From: Lobosporangium transversale
Lineage: Eukaryota; Mortierellomycota; Mortierellomycetes; Mortierellales; Mortierellaceae
Assembly (NCBI RefSeq): GCF_002105155.1
Contig: NW_019028999.1
Location: forward strand, 558,001 to 622,000
Reading direction: 5' to 3'
Length of the DNA stretch: 64,000 bases
The stretch's first letter is position 1. Every line of letters starts with the position of its first letter. Below, one piece after another: positions 22,563 to 34,325 of the stretch. Below the pieces are notes generated by a model. The model saw only the letters and a list, made by a program, of their open reading frames with translations. It was not told the origin of the DNA and made no database searches. A program made the translations under genes and the position numbers.

Positions 22563-24176
22563 GCTAGGATAAAGCTTGACACGAAATTAAACTGGGGAGT
22601 CTTGCTCAAACAACGCGTAAAAGACCTACGAACGTGGAGACTATAGGAGGGATAAAAGAACTTGAGATTGGAAGCCAGCATCCAAAACATTGCCAAAAAA
22701 AAAAAAAAAAAAAAAAAACACGCTTGCTTAGTTTTGCGTAGTCCATTTTCGCGCAAAGGGAAAATGCCTCGAGGAGGTACGAAAAATCTTACTCTTTTAA
22801 CTTGGGATAGATCAAGATGCCATCCTAGGTAGGCAACCGTGTATTTGCCTGCTAATGGACTAAAAAGAGTGCATATCAGCGTAGAAAAGGAGGTGGGTGC
22901 ATTTGTTGGTGATAGTCAGATAATAAGGCAAGTTTAGAGGGATAGTGAGCGCAACCGAGCCGGTTGATGAGTTCATCAATGTGAGGAAGATTACTGGTTG
23001 AGCTAAAGGTGCTTTATTTAATCTTATTATGGTTAGTACAATCCTTTTGGGCCTTGAGGATTAAGACGAGTCATTCATCGTTGCATCTAATTCTTCTCGA
23101 GCGAAACAAATTCAGATCTGGATCTGGCGGGAGGACAAGAACGGACCCTTTAAGGATATTCCTGTCATTAAGGAGGGCACCATCAAGGAACTCCTCGCCT
23201 TCTCGTCAACCAACGGAACATCCAATTGAATATGTATGAGCTTTATAACACTTTAAATCTTGTGAAGCCTTCCAGATGGAAGCAATGAAGGGGGTGTTGG
23301 CAACTTCAGAGTTTTGACCTAACAACTCTGATGTCTAATCAGAAGGCAAAAAAAAAAAAAAAAAAAAAATAGCATTTGGAGGGCCAGGAGATGGAGTACG
23401 AGCCAATAAATGGCGATGTAGGTCTTGACTCGTGTTGCCTTAGTGGAAACAGGAGGAGAGAAAGGGAAAGATTTGATGCAAGGTTGTAAGGAAGTATAGA
23501 ATTAGACTAGGAATGGAAAAAGGACGAATGAGGAAGCTAATCAAATCTTTCTCTCCTCCATGACAGACAGTCTCTTTGCACCATTCACGACAACCCACCC
23601 TCCTTCCAATCAACACAACACTCAAAAAAACGGTCTTCATTCGTTCGCATCCTGTGGGCCCAGAACCTCATGTCAAGGGACCTCCCAAGTTGTGGTCATC
23701 ACATGCCCTCTAACCTAGATATCTAGAACTTCCCTTCTTTATTACACAATAGAAACATTTGTAACAAGAGTAGCAAGATACCGGAGGCTAGTTAGCTCCC
23801 CCCCAATATATATATATATATATTTGTATACTCCTACAAATATGCACTGTTTAATTTATTCTGATAAACATGTGTCATTTTTAAGTTGGGCGAAGTACCT
23901 GGAATATGTCAACTCTTTTTTTTTTTAGAAGTATTGTATACATATCAGACACATTTTTTTTTATAAAAAAAAAAGAAGGTAATAACAACAGGGCCATTAA
24001 ACTTAGTTAATCCTTTGCATTATTGGAATGACCAATAAAGTATTGTCCATACTCGCGTGGTGTTTGGGTTCTTTTTTATTGCAATACTATTATACAGACA
24101 AAGATTTCTAAACAAAAAAAAAGTAGACTAAACTAAAGCTATATACAAAATAATAAGGTCTCGCGGTTGTGCCTGC
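22563..24176. other. Intergenic stretch with A runs and the decayed fragment only
   Basis: Besides the fragment at 23065-23229 I see A runs at about 22694-22717 and 23348-23369, a short TA repeat near 23809-23823 and scattered AATAAA-like sites near 24035 and 24105 that may serve either strand. No supported gene. Confidence 0.45.
23065..23229 (+). pseudogene. Decayed coding fragment
   Basis: A 54-codon open stretch begins immediately after an in-frame TAA (23062-23064) that itself follows LLGLED in the same frame. It reads DESFIVASNSSRAKQ, then IWIWREDKNGPFKDIPVIKE, then GTIKELLAFSSTNG before TGA. Dense charged and hydrophobic alternation and the loss of frame at both ends suggest a remnant of a protein-coding gene or element. 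The family was not recognised. Confidence 0.35.
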
Positions 24177-26075
24177 TTAACCCCGGATACAAGGCGCTGG
24201 AGGAGAGTTTGGATAGCTCGAATATGGGCTCGAACGAGGGCTTGACTCATAGAAGCAATAGCGATCAACTAGATCAAAATAACTGGACGATTCCACTGTG
24301 GGGCGGGCGCCGGAGGCAGCAGTAGCAGTGGTGGTGCTGGCAGCATTCGAATGACTGCGCTGGACAAGTGGAATGGAAATAGGCGAAGATCCCTTGGGCG
24401 AAGACGAATAAGAGCCATAGAGACCTGAAGGGAAAGAATGTGAGCGTGCAGGCGATACTGTTGGTGAAGTCCTCTCGATATCGACATTCCAACTGTTGCG
24501 GGACCCTTTCTTGTTATTGGCAAACGACACTTGGTCATATCCAACATGGAAGTGCTCTGGAGGAGACGCTGCGGAGAGATACGAGCCGATGAATTTTGGT
24601 GATGAGGCATAAAGTGAGTGATGGTAGTTTTGTGGTGAAGGGGAGGACGGTGTAATGTATTCACTAGCTCTATAAGCAGTCTGATTAGGAGGAGACATGG
24701 TGATCACATATGGAAGATCGACCTTGGTATTGGCACTAGAGGAGCGCATTGGTATAGCGATGGGTTGGCTATAGGCGGCCGAGAGCGAGGACGAGAGGTC
24801 GTACCTATTGGCTAGGTTTTTCCTGAGAACTGGCTTGCTATAATCAGGCATAGGCGATCCCAGAAGCAGACTGTTCATGTGTTTGGACAAATCAGATGCT
24901 GTTGTTGCTGACGCTACTACAACAACGCGCTTGCACTCGACCTGATAGTTCATACCATTGTTGCTATCCCAAAACTCTCGTCCACTCACTTGGTACCGAA
25001 CTGCCATACAGAATGTTTTTTCCACCATGGCTCGCTCCATTTCCAAAGGTATTTCGAATGAGAACCGGTCCATACTTGAGCTTGGAATCGATTCTTCATA
25101 TTCTGCCATTACCTCCGTGAATGACTGCCAAAAATCTACTGTATATCGTACAGAGACATGTTTGTGGAAAGCAATGTTTTGAACCAAAATCTTTCCTTCC
25201 AGTTCAGTCTGATCTACAGAAAGCTCCACGCTTTCCATTCGCATGGGTAGTGCTCCTGAGTCCATGCTGACGGACCGGAGCGAATCCGGAGGAGTGGGCT
25301 TCCAGTTCGGAAAGGTAATCTTGATATCGCTTGTAGATCGATCATGTTGTCGTCCATCTACGATAGTTTCACGCTCAGCGACACAGGATGGTGTCTCGCC
25401 CTGCAAAAACAGACGTACATGCTCCAACTGGGTGTTGAAGTGCACATATTTGGGGCTCGTCAATGGTGTGGGTGAGGAATGAGAACGGATAGACGAGGGT
25501 CTATACAATGTTTGAGGACTGGTTTTTACATCAAGGGTCACAGCAGGACTCTTCATTGCGGATTTGATTGGCATGCCATTCTTATGGAATTGCGCGCTGT
25601 ATTTTCGGAGGTGAGCAAGCTTATCGCCAGTACCTTGTTGTGACGACGTGGTCGCAGTAGTGACCAGAGGCGACGGCGATGGTCGCTCTAGTTTGACAGA
25701 CGAAGCAATTGTGTTGGACTGAGGGTTGAGGAGGGAGGGTGATGAAAGGATCTGCTTCTGTTCTTGGAGAGAGCTGGTTAGCGTGGAGATCATGCTACGA
25801 CGCGAAGTGTTAGCGATCTGGATGTTTTGGGGTGCCGTTGATGGTTCTGAGAGAGCGATAGCACCAGACGATGAGTGACTCGCGGAAGAAGGAGAGGATG
25901 GTGACAAGGAAGACGACTGCGAAGATGAAGATGGTGGTGTACGTCTCAGAGAGAGTGTAACCTTTTTGTTGGTCGAGGCCAAGGGATGCGGGAGGGCGCG
26001 AACAAGGACACGGTCGGGACTAGTGAATACAAAGGGTTGGGGGGGAAGTTCTGGGGAAGAGGTGGGATAGGACAT
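24177..26075 (-). CDS. Glycogen-targeting regulatory subunit of protein phosphatase 1 (CBM21 domain, GAC1/PIG-like)
   Basis: Targets type 1 phosphatase to glycogen particles so that glycogen synthase is dephosphorylated. Single exon of 632 aa, starting MSYPTSSPELPPQP. Around residue 208 the sequence SPKYVHFNTQLEHVRLF carries the PP1-docking RVxF motif (KYVHF) in the arrangement usual for this family. Residues about 277-381 form the CBM21 carbohydrate-binding domain, with ILVQNIAFHKHVSVRYTVDF, SFTEVMAEYEES, DRFSFEI and REFWDSNNGMNYQV. That final WDSNNGMNY is the family's most conserved site. The rest is Ser/Pro-rich and probably disordered, with many SP sites. No introns were needed. Which yeast paralogue (Gac1, Pig1, Pig2, Gip2) is closest cannot be told. 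Confidence 0.92.
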   Translation of the reverse strand: MSYPTSSPELPPQPFVFTSPDRVLVRALPHPLASTNKKVTLSLRRTPPSSSSQSSSLSPSSPSSASHSSSGAIALSEPSTAPQNIQIANTSRRSMISTLTSSLQEQKQILSSPSLLNPQSNTIASSVKLERPSPSPLVTTATTSSQQGTGDKLAHLRKYSAQFHKNGMPIKSAMKSPAVTLDVKTSPQTLYRPSSIRSHSSPTPLTSPKYVHFNTQLEHVRLFLQGETPSCVAERETIVDGRQHDRSTSDIKITFPNWKPTPPDSLRSVSMDSGALPMRMESVELSVDQTELEGKILVQNIAFHKHVSVRYTVDFWQSFTEVMAEYEESIPSSSMDRFSFEIPLEMERAMVEKTFCMAVRYQVSGREFWDSNNGMNYQVECKRVVVVASATTASDLSKHMNSLLLGSPMPDYSKPVLRKNLANRYDLSSSLSAAYSQPIAIPMRSSSANTKVDLPYVITMSPPNQTAYRASEYITPSSPSPQNYHHSLYASSPKFIGSYLSAASPPEHFHVGYDQVSFANNKKGSRNSWNVDIERTSPTVSPARSHSFPSGLYGSYSSSPKGSSPISIPLVQRSHSNAASTTTATAASGARPTVESSSYFDLVDRYCFYESSPRSSPYSSYPNSPPAPCIRG

Positions 26076-27160
26076 GATAGATGAATTGATTCGCTTAATA
26101 TAGGAGACAAATGAAAAAATATATATTTATATATATAAAAAAAAAAAAAAAAGATAAAGTATGAAGTATGAAGTATGAAGTAGGGTAGGGTATCACGCAA
26201 GAACCAAAAGACAAACAAAGAAGGTAATGTTGGGGTGATCAAAGCAACGAGACGACGATGATAAAAAGGTCGAGGAGAGTAGAAGTAAGGAATCCAAAGA
26301 GCTGCTGGACGACAACAACAAAGAGGAAGCAAGTTCAGGAGTCAGAAGAAAAAAAAAGGAGTACGGCGCAAATGCATGACAAATGTGTAGCGTGAGAATA
26401 GCGAGGATTAGATTAAAAAACAAGAGAGAAGAGGTCCATTCAAGGGATAAAGATACGAAGATACGAGAGAGTGGACGAATAGAAGGATTTAGTGTTAGTG
26501 ATAAAGGAGAAGGAAAAGGGGAAAGAGATTCATCCAAGCATGTAGAGAAAATCCGTCAAAAGATCATCGCGCAAGATAAAGGAGGACAGGAAAATAAAGG
26601 AGGAAAAGAAAGAGGAAGAGATAAAGGAAAGAGTTAGTAAATGAATACATGCTAAAGCCCGCCAAATCGAGGAACAGGAGTGGGAGTGCACCTCGACAAA
26701 TCGCATGAAATATTCTCCTTTTCAGAACATTGTGCACTTTTGTACTGTACTCTATTTATCCACATTCATAACCGATTGTTGCATTTCTAGGGATGTCTGT
26801 TGCACAAGGAAAAAGTTCGTGTTTTGGTGTTTCGTATTTGACTTTAAAAAAGAACGATTTGGAGGACTAGCCCATTTTTAGGATAGCTAAGATTGATGTC
26901 CCATCCAATCCTAGCATCCCTTGGAAATAGATACGTGGATTGGGACTACAAATGGATTGAAAACAAATGGATTTCTCGGTGACTAGGCTAGTTTGCATGC
27001 ATAGCAGTTCTCTGTCTGCGCACTGTTCACTCGGTGCAGGCAACAGGAACTTCGTTCTGGCTGCCCTATCACCTTTGATTTTTTTTTTAACCCCTTTGAT
27101 TTGTTTTTGAACTGAGAAGGCCTGGTGACTAGTACAAAAAAAGAGGTCTGACCACACTTG

Positions 27161-27194
<34 letters not shown>

Positions 27195-29071
27195 GTCCGT
27201 AGATTACTTAAAAATTGGAAATAATATGCATGCAATGTGATGATATTGATGTAACATCGTGGGAGCGTGGGGGTGAGGTTGTGGAGGACTACAGAAGGAG
27301 GAACAGACATGGCTTGGGGAGTTTTTTTTAATCGGTTAATCAGAAGGAAAAACACTTCCCCATTGCAAACATTGGAGTAAATCAATCTCGAATGTGGTTT
27401 CAAGGCAAAAATACTATAAGAGATTCAATAAACACTGATAGCAGGTTTGTTTCCGGAATTGTGAAATAAACTTACCCAGAGAGGAATAGTGGGCGTGAAG
27501 GGATCCTAACGGCTGTGTCGCGTTCTAAAGGCGATAAAGAATGGTCATCAAAAGGCGCTACTGATCAGGTGATAATAAACGTATAAATAAAGAGTTCGTG
27601 TCAATACATCGATATTAATCATATTAATGCTAATGGGAACCCAATAATTATGTGTCTATCGTCTAGGTTGGGTCGTGCACCTTCATACTTTCAACCCCAA
27701 TTAAATTGATTCATCTGCATAAGCAGGTAATGGATAGCTTTGCATGGCTACAAAGAGAACTGCAATGGTGACGGTATCAAACAAACAAACAAAAAAAAGA
27801 GCCTTTACATTTCAAACAGGGGGTATATACAAATGCTGTCATTAATCATCGAGTCGTGTTAACTCCAAAGCCCTCATCTACACCACAGTCTATTCTATCA
27901 TATCCGTGTCAGTCTGCTCAATTTTTTTTGAAGCATGGAATCATCATGTCGCCTTTCATGTTTGTAATTCAAACACATGAATCTATGCACGTGTGCATTG
28001 GATAAATGAATAATACATGCAACATGAATAAAGCTCACAAAGTCTCACAGTGCATCAGGAACAGAGAGAATGAGGGGCGTGCAGTAAACGTTAATTAAAT
28101 GCGATCAGCATGATGTCAACCAATTTTTTCCAAAATTGCACCCCAGGTAACTTTTTTCAGGTTACAGACAAGATAAAGATGCTGTATGGCTGCAGCCATC
28201 TCTCCCTCTTTTTCCCTAATTGTTTGAGGCAAAGCAGTCCTTTTTCTGGATGATGGGATCAGAATATACACATTTTATCTGTTCTCTCCTGTTGGCTGTA
28301 ACTCGCCGATTAAGTGATTGAACAGTAATGACGATTTTCTTTTTGTACAGAAGGATGGATAGGATGCTTATTGGAAGAAGAGCGGTATGGCAAAAGTAGT
28401 ATGTGTACTGTTCATTCTGCTAACATAAACACTGTTTTGTAGATGCTAGACAGATGGTGTCTTTCAACCAAAAAGAAAGGGTTCTTAATCTCAAACGAGT
28501 GGTCTCAATAGGCCCTTACGGATTAGCAATTGTAATGCATGGGAGATATCGATGAAATGACGGCAGTGATGTCAATGTGAATGAAAGATGATTGAAGGCA
28601 GCTGGAGGGAACTGAAACAAGAGCAGAAAGAAGGCGTAAAAAGATCGAAGGATAGAGAGAATGAAGGAGTACCTAATCGCCAATACGTTCTGGGGTGTCG
28701 TATTTGTAAGGAAAAGTAGTTACCAAAAGCAGGAAGGGTCAGGAACAAGAGTTATCAAGAAAGTTAAAAAAAAAAAAAGAAAAATAAAATAAAAAAGAGC
28801 CACGAGTAAAGTGGAGAAAGGCTCCGGGGGTGGTGGAAGTGGGCGATGAAGCACCCGCTGTGTGGTGCAGAGATTTTTTTTTAGGTTTTAAATATTACGC
28901 GAATGTGCGTTTATAGATTTGCATCGAAGGGATTGATTTTGGAAGTATGATGTTACGACTGATAGATTGGATGTATTTGTAAACATTTGAATGCGTGAAT
29001 GTCCCCACGCCCATGCTCATGAGCCATGTTACGGGAATAAAATAATGATATGATGTACTTGCTTATTCAGA

Positions 29072-29122
<51 letters not shown>
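29072..29122. repeat. T15/A36 homopolymer palindrome
   Basis: A run of 15 T passes directly into 36 A with no spacer, giving a perfect 30-bp palindrome. It lies in the gene-poor region, with no gene on either side within 2 kb. Confidence 0.9.
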
Positions 29123-29124
<2 letters not shown>

Positions 29125-32100
29125 GAAAGCTACTAGTTGTGGTGTGATTGCGTATGGAGAGCAAGCGCGTGGAAGAGAGTATCGGTTCAAAAGGCTGGAA
29201 GCAGCGCGCGACGAATAAGATTTGGTGTGAGAATAACCTGGGTTCTGTGTCTGAACAAGAAATTAACACAAAAAGACTATATGAAGGAATGTAAAATAAT
29301 AAAGAACCTCCGGTTGTTTGATTTGTCGATATTATCCTTATTTTTTCACTATGCTGATTGCACTCTTCTATGTGCTATTCTATGCCTTTTATTACCTGCT
29401 TAGCGGGCGGAAGGATAAAGTGAGAAGATAGGGAAAAGGAAAGAGAGAGATAAAAGTTAAGAGGCAGAGACTGAGAGGTTGAGTGACTGAAAGACTGAGA
29501 GAGGTGGATATGGTAAAAAAAATAAAATAAATAGAGGCATTCGTTTTATTTGAGCTATCCAGTGATAGTAAAGGAAGGATGGTGATAGAGGTATCCTACA
29601 GAAAGAGTGAAGAGGAATGGAGCGAAGCTGAGCAGAGTAGAGCAAGGGCAAGCTAGTAATCGAACGAAGAGAAGAAGAGAAGAAAGAAGAAAGAAGAAAA
29701 ATAAATAAACAAATAGAAGGCGGCGAAAGAACTCTTTATTCCTATAGACTATCCCTATAGTCAATGTAGTATCATCAATTCTCTTTTCATTAAAGTCTTT
29801 GACTGATTGCGATATGTGTTGACCTCAAATCACTGCTTTACCAAGCCTTGCAATCACACATAATTCATATGAAGGAGCAGCAATCAACATTGCGGGGAGT
29901 CTGGCCTTGATTATTGACTTTTTATTATTATTGCTCAGTTATGCGTACACTTCCTTATCTCTTGCCATGTCTGTTCAGAACCCAGACAATCACATCTGTC
30001 AAAACGCATTTCTTTTCGTTATTTGCCTATCAACAAGTATGGATCATTGTCTCTTAAAAAAAATAGAGTTTTTGTCATTGGTAAACGAAGGGCCATCTTG
30101 ATGACTTACGTGTGCAGCACGGTTGTTTACATGGATGCCTTGTGCTTCCATGTCCAACTAACCTTTTACCGAACCTAACCTTGGATAACTTTTCACAAAA
30201 AAAAGTGCTGGGGAGGAAAGGGTGTCAACAAATATCAATAATATTAGACTAAGGCCAAAAAAAAAAAAAGTATATCAAATACACGAAACAGAAAGTGTAG
30301 AAGAGTGAGAGCAAGAGCAAGATTAGATGATGCATGTGTATACGCTTTGTGCCTGTGCTAATGTGTCCTTTTTTAAAATAAGTTAGGTGAATAGATAGGC
30401 GGCGTGCATGAGGTTGGAAAAGAGGACCAACAATGAAAAAGGTGGCTGAATTAGAGAGAGACATATTTGTTCGGACCACGAATGAGCAAACCTTGAAGAC
30501 GATGGCGTCTCCGCACCTTTCGATTCGTCCAAAAATATGAACCTAGTAAATAGCGTGGGCAATCAAAGTCAATCCGTCTCTCGTCTGCTAACTTACCGAC
30601 ACACAAGCGCATAAATGAACATTTATACCTTATTCCGGAGCTCTTAGTTCTTCTCTGTTCATATTCATGATGATTGTCTCCAGGAATGTTAATGTACATG
30701 TAGAAAGATAGAGGAGCCATGAAGGACTTTTACTTTGCGAATAATATGTCGTCATTGCCGATATGTCTCACATTATATATATCTCACAATTGAATCGAAG
30801 CAGAGCAAATAATTAGTCAATCAATGGTTGGAGGATATGGTTGTCGATTCATTTTATCCAAATGAGCCTTCCTGAACACTCTTGGCCTTTCTCTGCATAT
30901 CCTCCGACTTGTTCTTACTGGCACAAGGGCAACTCCGAAGAAGCACTCTTATATCCTAAACCAGAGCACAGACCAGAGAGCGCAACAACTCAATCAATTA
31001 ACACAAGTTATTTCTGGAGGATTTGGTATCATTGATAAGGAGATACATGTACAAAAATACATATATATGCACGTAAACACGACAGTGGGTTCTCTTTTAA
31101 ATCGATAGAGACAATGATGTTCAAAAGCCAAAGTATCCAACCAGCATACTTAGTATACATCTATTTGCGTGCTACTATTGAAGGTAAATGCAACACAGCG
31201 AAAGAATGCCGAGATTGACCATTTGCCACAAAACTTTCAACGAGCTCTTGATCTGCTAACTATATACTATGCAATTCAGATTCATTCCTCCAAAACAGAC
31301 ATTCCGCATCAGTTACTACGTAATGAATATAATGAAATGATAAATCATCTTCACCTTCCTCTTGGCGTTTGTTTACTTGCGGTTGGAGAGCATGGGCACT
31401 GCTGAGAGCATTTGCCCAATTTAAAATATTGGAAAGATTTGTTTGGTTGCTGGTTCTTCCTTCGGACTCAAATGATGATCTTTCTATCTTTTGTTAATAT
31501 TAAAAAAAAGCACGATTTCTTCTATGATTTTTGATCAATGCAATGATATAAGCATTTTAGGCTACCAGAACGTCCTATATCCTCTCATGAAGCTACCCCG
31601 AACGGCAGCCTGTCAAAAAAAAAGAGAAAAAAAAAAAGTTTTATATCTTGGGTTTTGACTTTTACTTTTGTGAGTCTTGTTATGGGGTCTGTCCGCTTGG
31701 TCGTAAATAATATTAATAAAAAAATGCTGAAATGTTTAGTTCCATCGCCTTGACCCCTTCTTTGTGTACACATTGGATGTACAAACAAAGTCCTTCCTCT
31801 CCACAGATCCGACATTAAGAGATCGCACCACCTCGTTATCCCCATTCGTAATTAAAAGATATATATTCACTCTTTTCTTTCCTTGCCCCAACACTTCGTG
31901 ATGGTTAAGAGATATGTTACAGAAAGTCTTTTTTTCCAATTTTTCTAGAGTGACAGGTCACTTTTTTCACATACCTTAATCAATAATATATTTGTGTTTT
32001 TTTTTGTCAACGGTATTGCCCTTGTCAAAACTACATAAAATATTATGCGGCTTTACTTGGCTCAATTGTGATACATTATACCTTTCCCAACACTCCATCA

Positions 32101-32318
32101 AAGCCATGACTCGAACTGATCGCTGTTATTTTGAATGCTCCTTACTCTATGAACGACTAGAAGAATTCCAGATTGACTGTACAGAGAAAAAGAAAAAGAA
32201 AAAGAAAGTTCAGAAAAAAAGAAATGCCATTAACCATATACTTTTCTTTTTCTTATAATTTTGAGTCTGATAGCCCCAACCTATTGTTGATTGGCGGTCT
32301 TTTGGGATGTGATAGATA

Positions 32319-32507
32319 TTGTTGGCTTCGCTCGGTCCGCCACCCATTCAAGGATATTTGGCTGATGATGAGGCTTGGTGGCGTCGAGTTCGAGGGATAT
32401 ACGAGTTTAATGGTTCGATTCCAGGCCAGCGGCGTACGCCTCAATCCTTGAAAAAGAGCCTAGATATTCCTAAAGGCGTACTGGCTGGGATCGGGTCCAA
32501 CCACTAG
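32319..32507 (+). pseudogene. Possible remnant of a SANT/Myb-like element protein
   Basis: A 62-codon frame with DDEAWWRRVRGIYEFNGSIP, then RRTPQSLKKSLDIPKG, then a stop. Paired Trp, a helix ending in NG-P, and an RT-x2-SLKK segment resemble the Myb/SANT-like DNA-binding domains of some transposon-encoded or expanded gene families. No start, no flanking exon and no terminal repeats were found, so it is called a remnant with low confidence. Confidence 0.25.
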
Positions 32508-33416
32508 AGCTGTGTCAATTTAGTTAATCGCAACACAATAAGGACATGCAAACAGAACAGAAAGTAAAGACAGCATCATACCCAGCCTTGGCCAAAAAGA
32601 ACGTTAGTTGCTCAAGGATGGCCCCTTTACCGCGGTCAGCTGAGGCCAAGGAAACCTTATTGCTGGTCCAGATACCATTTGCTTGCTTGACTACATCGCT
32701 GTCAAAAACTTGCGTGGTAGAAAACAATCAACACCATGTTTGTTTAATGTGTTTTGTTAGAAGACTGTAAAAGATGTTGTCTCTGAGAACTATGCTTAGT
32801 ATTTTTATATTTGTGGGCAAGGAAATATTCTATGGGATAAAGAGATGAGGGGTATTGTAGTTGTTCGATCTGTGTTTTTATGTCTTTGCTGTCTTCATAA
32901 AAGTATGGATATAGTTCCCTTTAACACTGGTTTTACATGAAAGTGCCGCAGAACTTTTTCTTTTTTCTTTCACCATCTTCGGGAAATAATAACTTATAGT
33001 GGGCAACTATGCAACCTTTATAGTTGCTCAAAAACCTAGCATAAAAGGGAGACAACTCCGCCATCCATATGGCACCGTTGCATCGACGCGTCACCCAGAG
33101 TTGCGACTGTACACGTGATCTGGCCGAGATTAATTAAACATACTCAAATTTGGGGGTGTGGAGACTTCGCCTGCGTTCGCCATCTATGTAGCCTTGGTAA
33201 GCCTGAATCAATTAACGATCGCAGCAAATGTGCCGTATGAATGTTGACTTCAGTGCATGAGAAGGAAGCGTAGATTTTGTTGGACTGATGCCTTGCTCTA
33301 GCAGTTAAAAGTAATGCGAGATCATGTTCACTGTCTTAACAAAGTTTTTCTATTTTATTTTACTCTTACCTTAGAATCCATATTTAGGCATATTTGGCAC
33401 TGAAGATTGAGACACC

Positions 33417-34325
33417 ATGCATCAGGATAGCATAGCATTCAAGAAAAACAATGAGACGGCTAACAGTAAGGGAGATATCGCGGAAGTCGACAGTGCTTCA
33501 GAAAGCTTTGCTGCGGAGGAAATTGAGGATGAAAGTGAAGCTGAAGAGTACGAGGTTGAGAGGGTGGATGGACACCGTCGGGATTCCAGTGGTAAACTTT
33601 CATTTTTATTGAAATGGAAGGGGTACAGTGATAAGGACAGTACATGGGAGAAGAGTGAAAATCTTTCCTGTGAGGAGCTCATCGAGGCATATTGGGAGCG
33701 GTATGAAGCTAAAGGAGGGAACCGAGACGACCGCTATGGGAAAGCTCCGAAGACAAAGGGACGTCCTGCTCAGAAGCGCGGTGCTGGCACTAAGGCCAAT
33801 AGAGTCTCTACTTCACCGGCTGCTCAACAAACTCGTAATTTGAGGAGGCATTCGTCTTCATCGTTATCACGAACTTCATTAGTGCCAGAAGAAAATGGTT
33901 CTCAGGCGCAGGAGGTGGGAGAAAACTTATCTGGTATTGGGGGTGATGGAAGCTTGACTAACTCTGCGCCCAAAAAACGGAAAATAGAGGATGTCCAAGA
34001 GGGACTGCAAAGCAGAGGTGGTGGCAACATTGTCGACGAAAGTGATAAAGAAGCAAAGAAGATCCAATACCAAGGCGACGAATCGACTAGTGACAACCAA
34101 GAGGATAATGATAATGATTGGGAGCCGCCAACGACATGGACATCTTGGGAAGAACATGTGGACTATGTTCAGACGGTAGAGCAGTCTGAAAAAATGATGG
34201 TTGTGTACCTGATGTGGAAGAATGGCAAGAGTAGCGTGCACCCTGTCACTGACGCGCACAAAAAATGCCCACAAAAGCTAATTCACTTTTATGAACGTCA
34301 TCTACGCTTCTCTGCAGCAGGGTGA
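33417..34325 (+). CDS. Heterochromatin protein 1 homologue (chromodomain plus chromoshadow domain)
   Basis: Reader of methylated histone H3 lysine 9 that builds heterochromatin. Single exon of 302 aa. The chromodomain covers about residues 42-97: EEYEVERVDGHRRDSSGKLS, FLLKWKGYSDKDSTWEKSEN and LIEAYWERY, with the aromatic-cage positions Y (EYEVE), W (LKWKGY) and W (STWE) present. The hinge (100-230) is basic and Ser-rich and contains PKKRK, a likely nuclear localisation signal. The chromoshadow domain covers about 231-300: DNDWEPPTTWTSWEEHVDYV, MMVVYLMWKNGKSSVHP and CPQKLIHFYERHLRF. Possession of both domains distinguishes it from retroelement integrase chromodomains. It resembles S. pombe Swi6/Chp2 and N. 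crassa HP1. The same region of the window also carries a sirtuin gene. Confidence 0.93.
   Translation: MHQDSIAFKKNNETANSKGDIAEVDSASESFAAEEIEDESEAEEYEVERVDGHRRDSSGKLSFLLKWKGYSDKDSTWEKSENLSCEELIEAYWERYEAKGGNRDDRYGKAPKTKGRPAQKRGAGTKANRVSTSPAAQQTRNLRRHSSSSLSRTSLVPEENGSQAQEVGENLSGIGGDGSLTNSAPKKRKIEDVQEGLQSRGGGNIVDESDKEAKKIQYQGDESTSDNQEDNDNDWEPPTTWTSWEEHVDYVQTVEQSEKMMVVYLMWKNGKSSVHPVTDAHKKCPQKLIHFYERHLRFSAAG

Larger units (their letters stand above)
26076..33416. other. 7.3-kb gene-poor region
   Basis: No confident gene. The first 550 bases are purine-rich on the plus strand and are the leader and promoter of the CBM21 gene. An A run of about 32 lies near 27161-27192 and a T15/A36 palindrome at 29072-29122. 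A minus-strand GTAAGTT donor preceded by CTCTGG near 27478 could belong to an untranslated exon. From 30.2 to 32.8 kb several short open frames with protein-like composition occur on both strands (about 30249-30720 minus, 31169-31405 plus, 31736-31939 minus, 32319-32507 plus, 32524-32727 minus), none complete. I could not identify structured RNAs. Confidence 0.5.

Noticed and set aside
32405-32435. tRNA-like T-loop (GGTTCGATTCC on the plus strand)
   Set aside because: No complementary T stem or cloverleaf in the surrounding 90 bases; it lies inside the SANT-like frame.
33544-33710. Chromodomain as part of a retrotransposon integrase
   Set aside because: No reverse transcriptase or integrase core nearby, and a matching chromoshadow domain follows in the same exon, so this is HP1.
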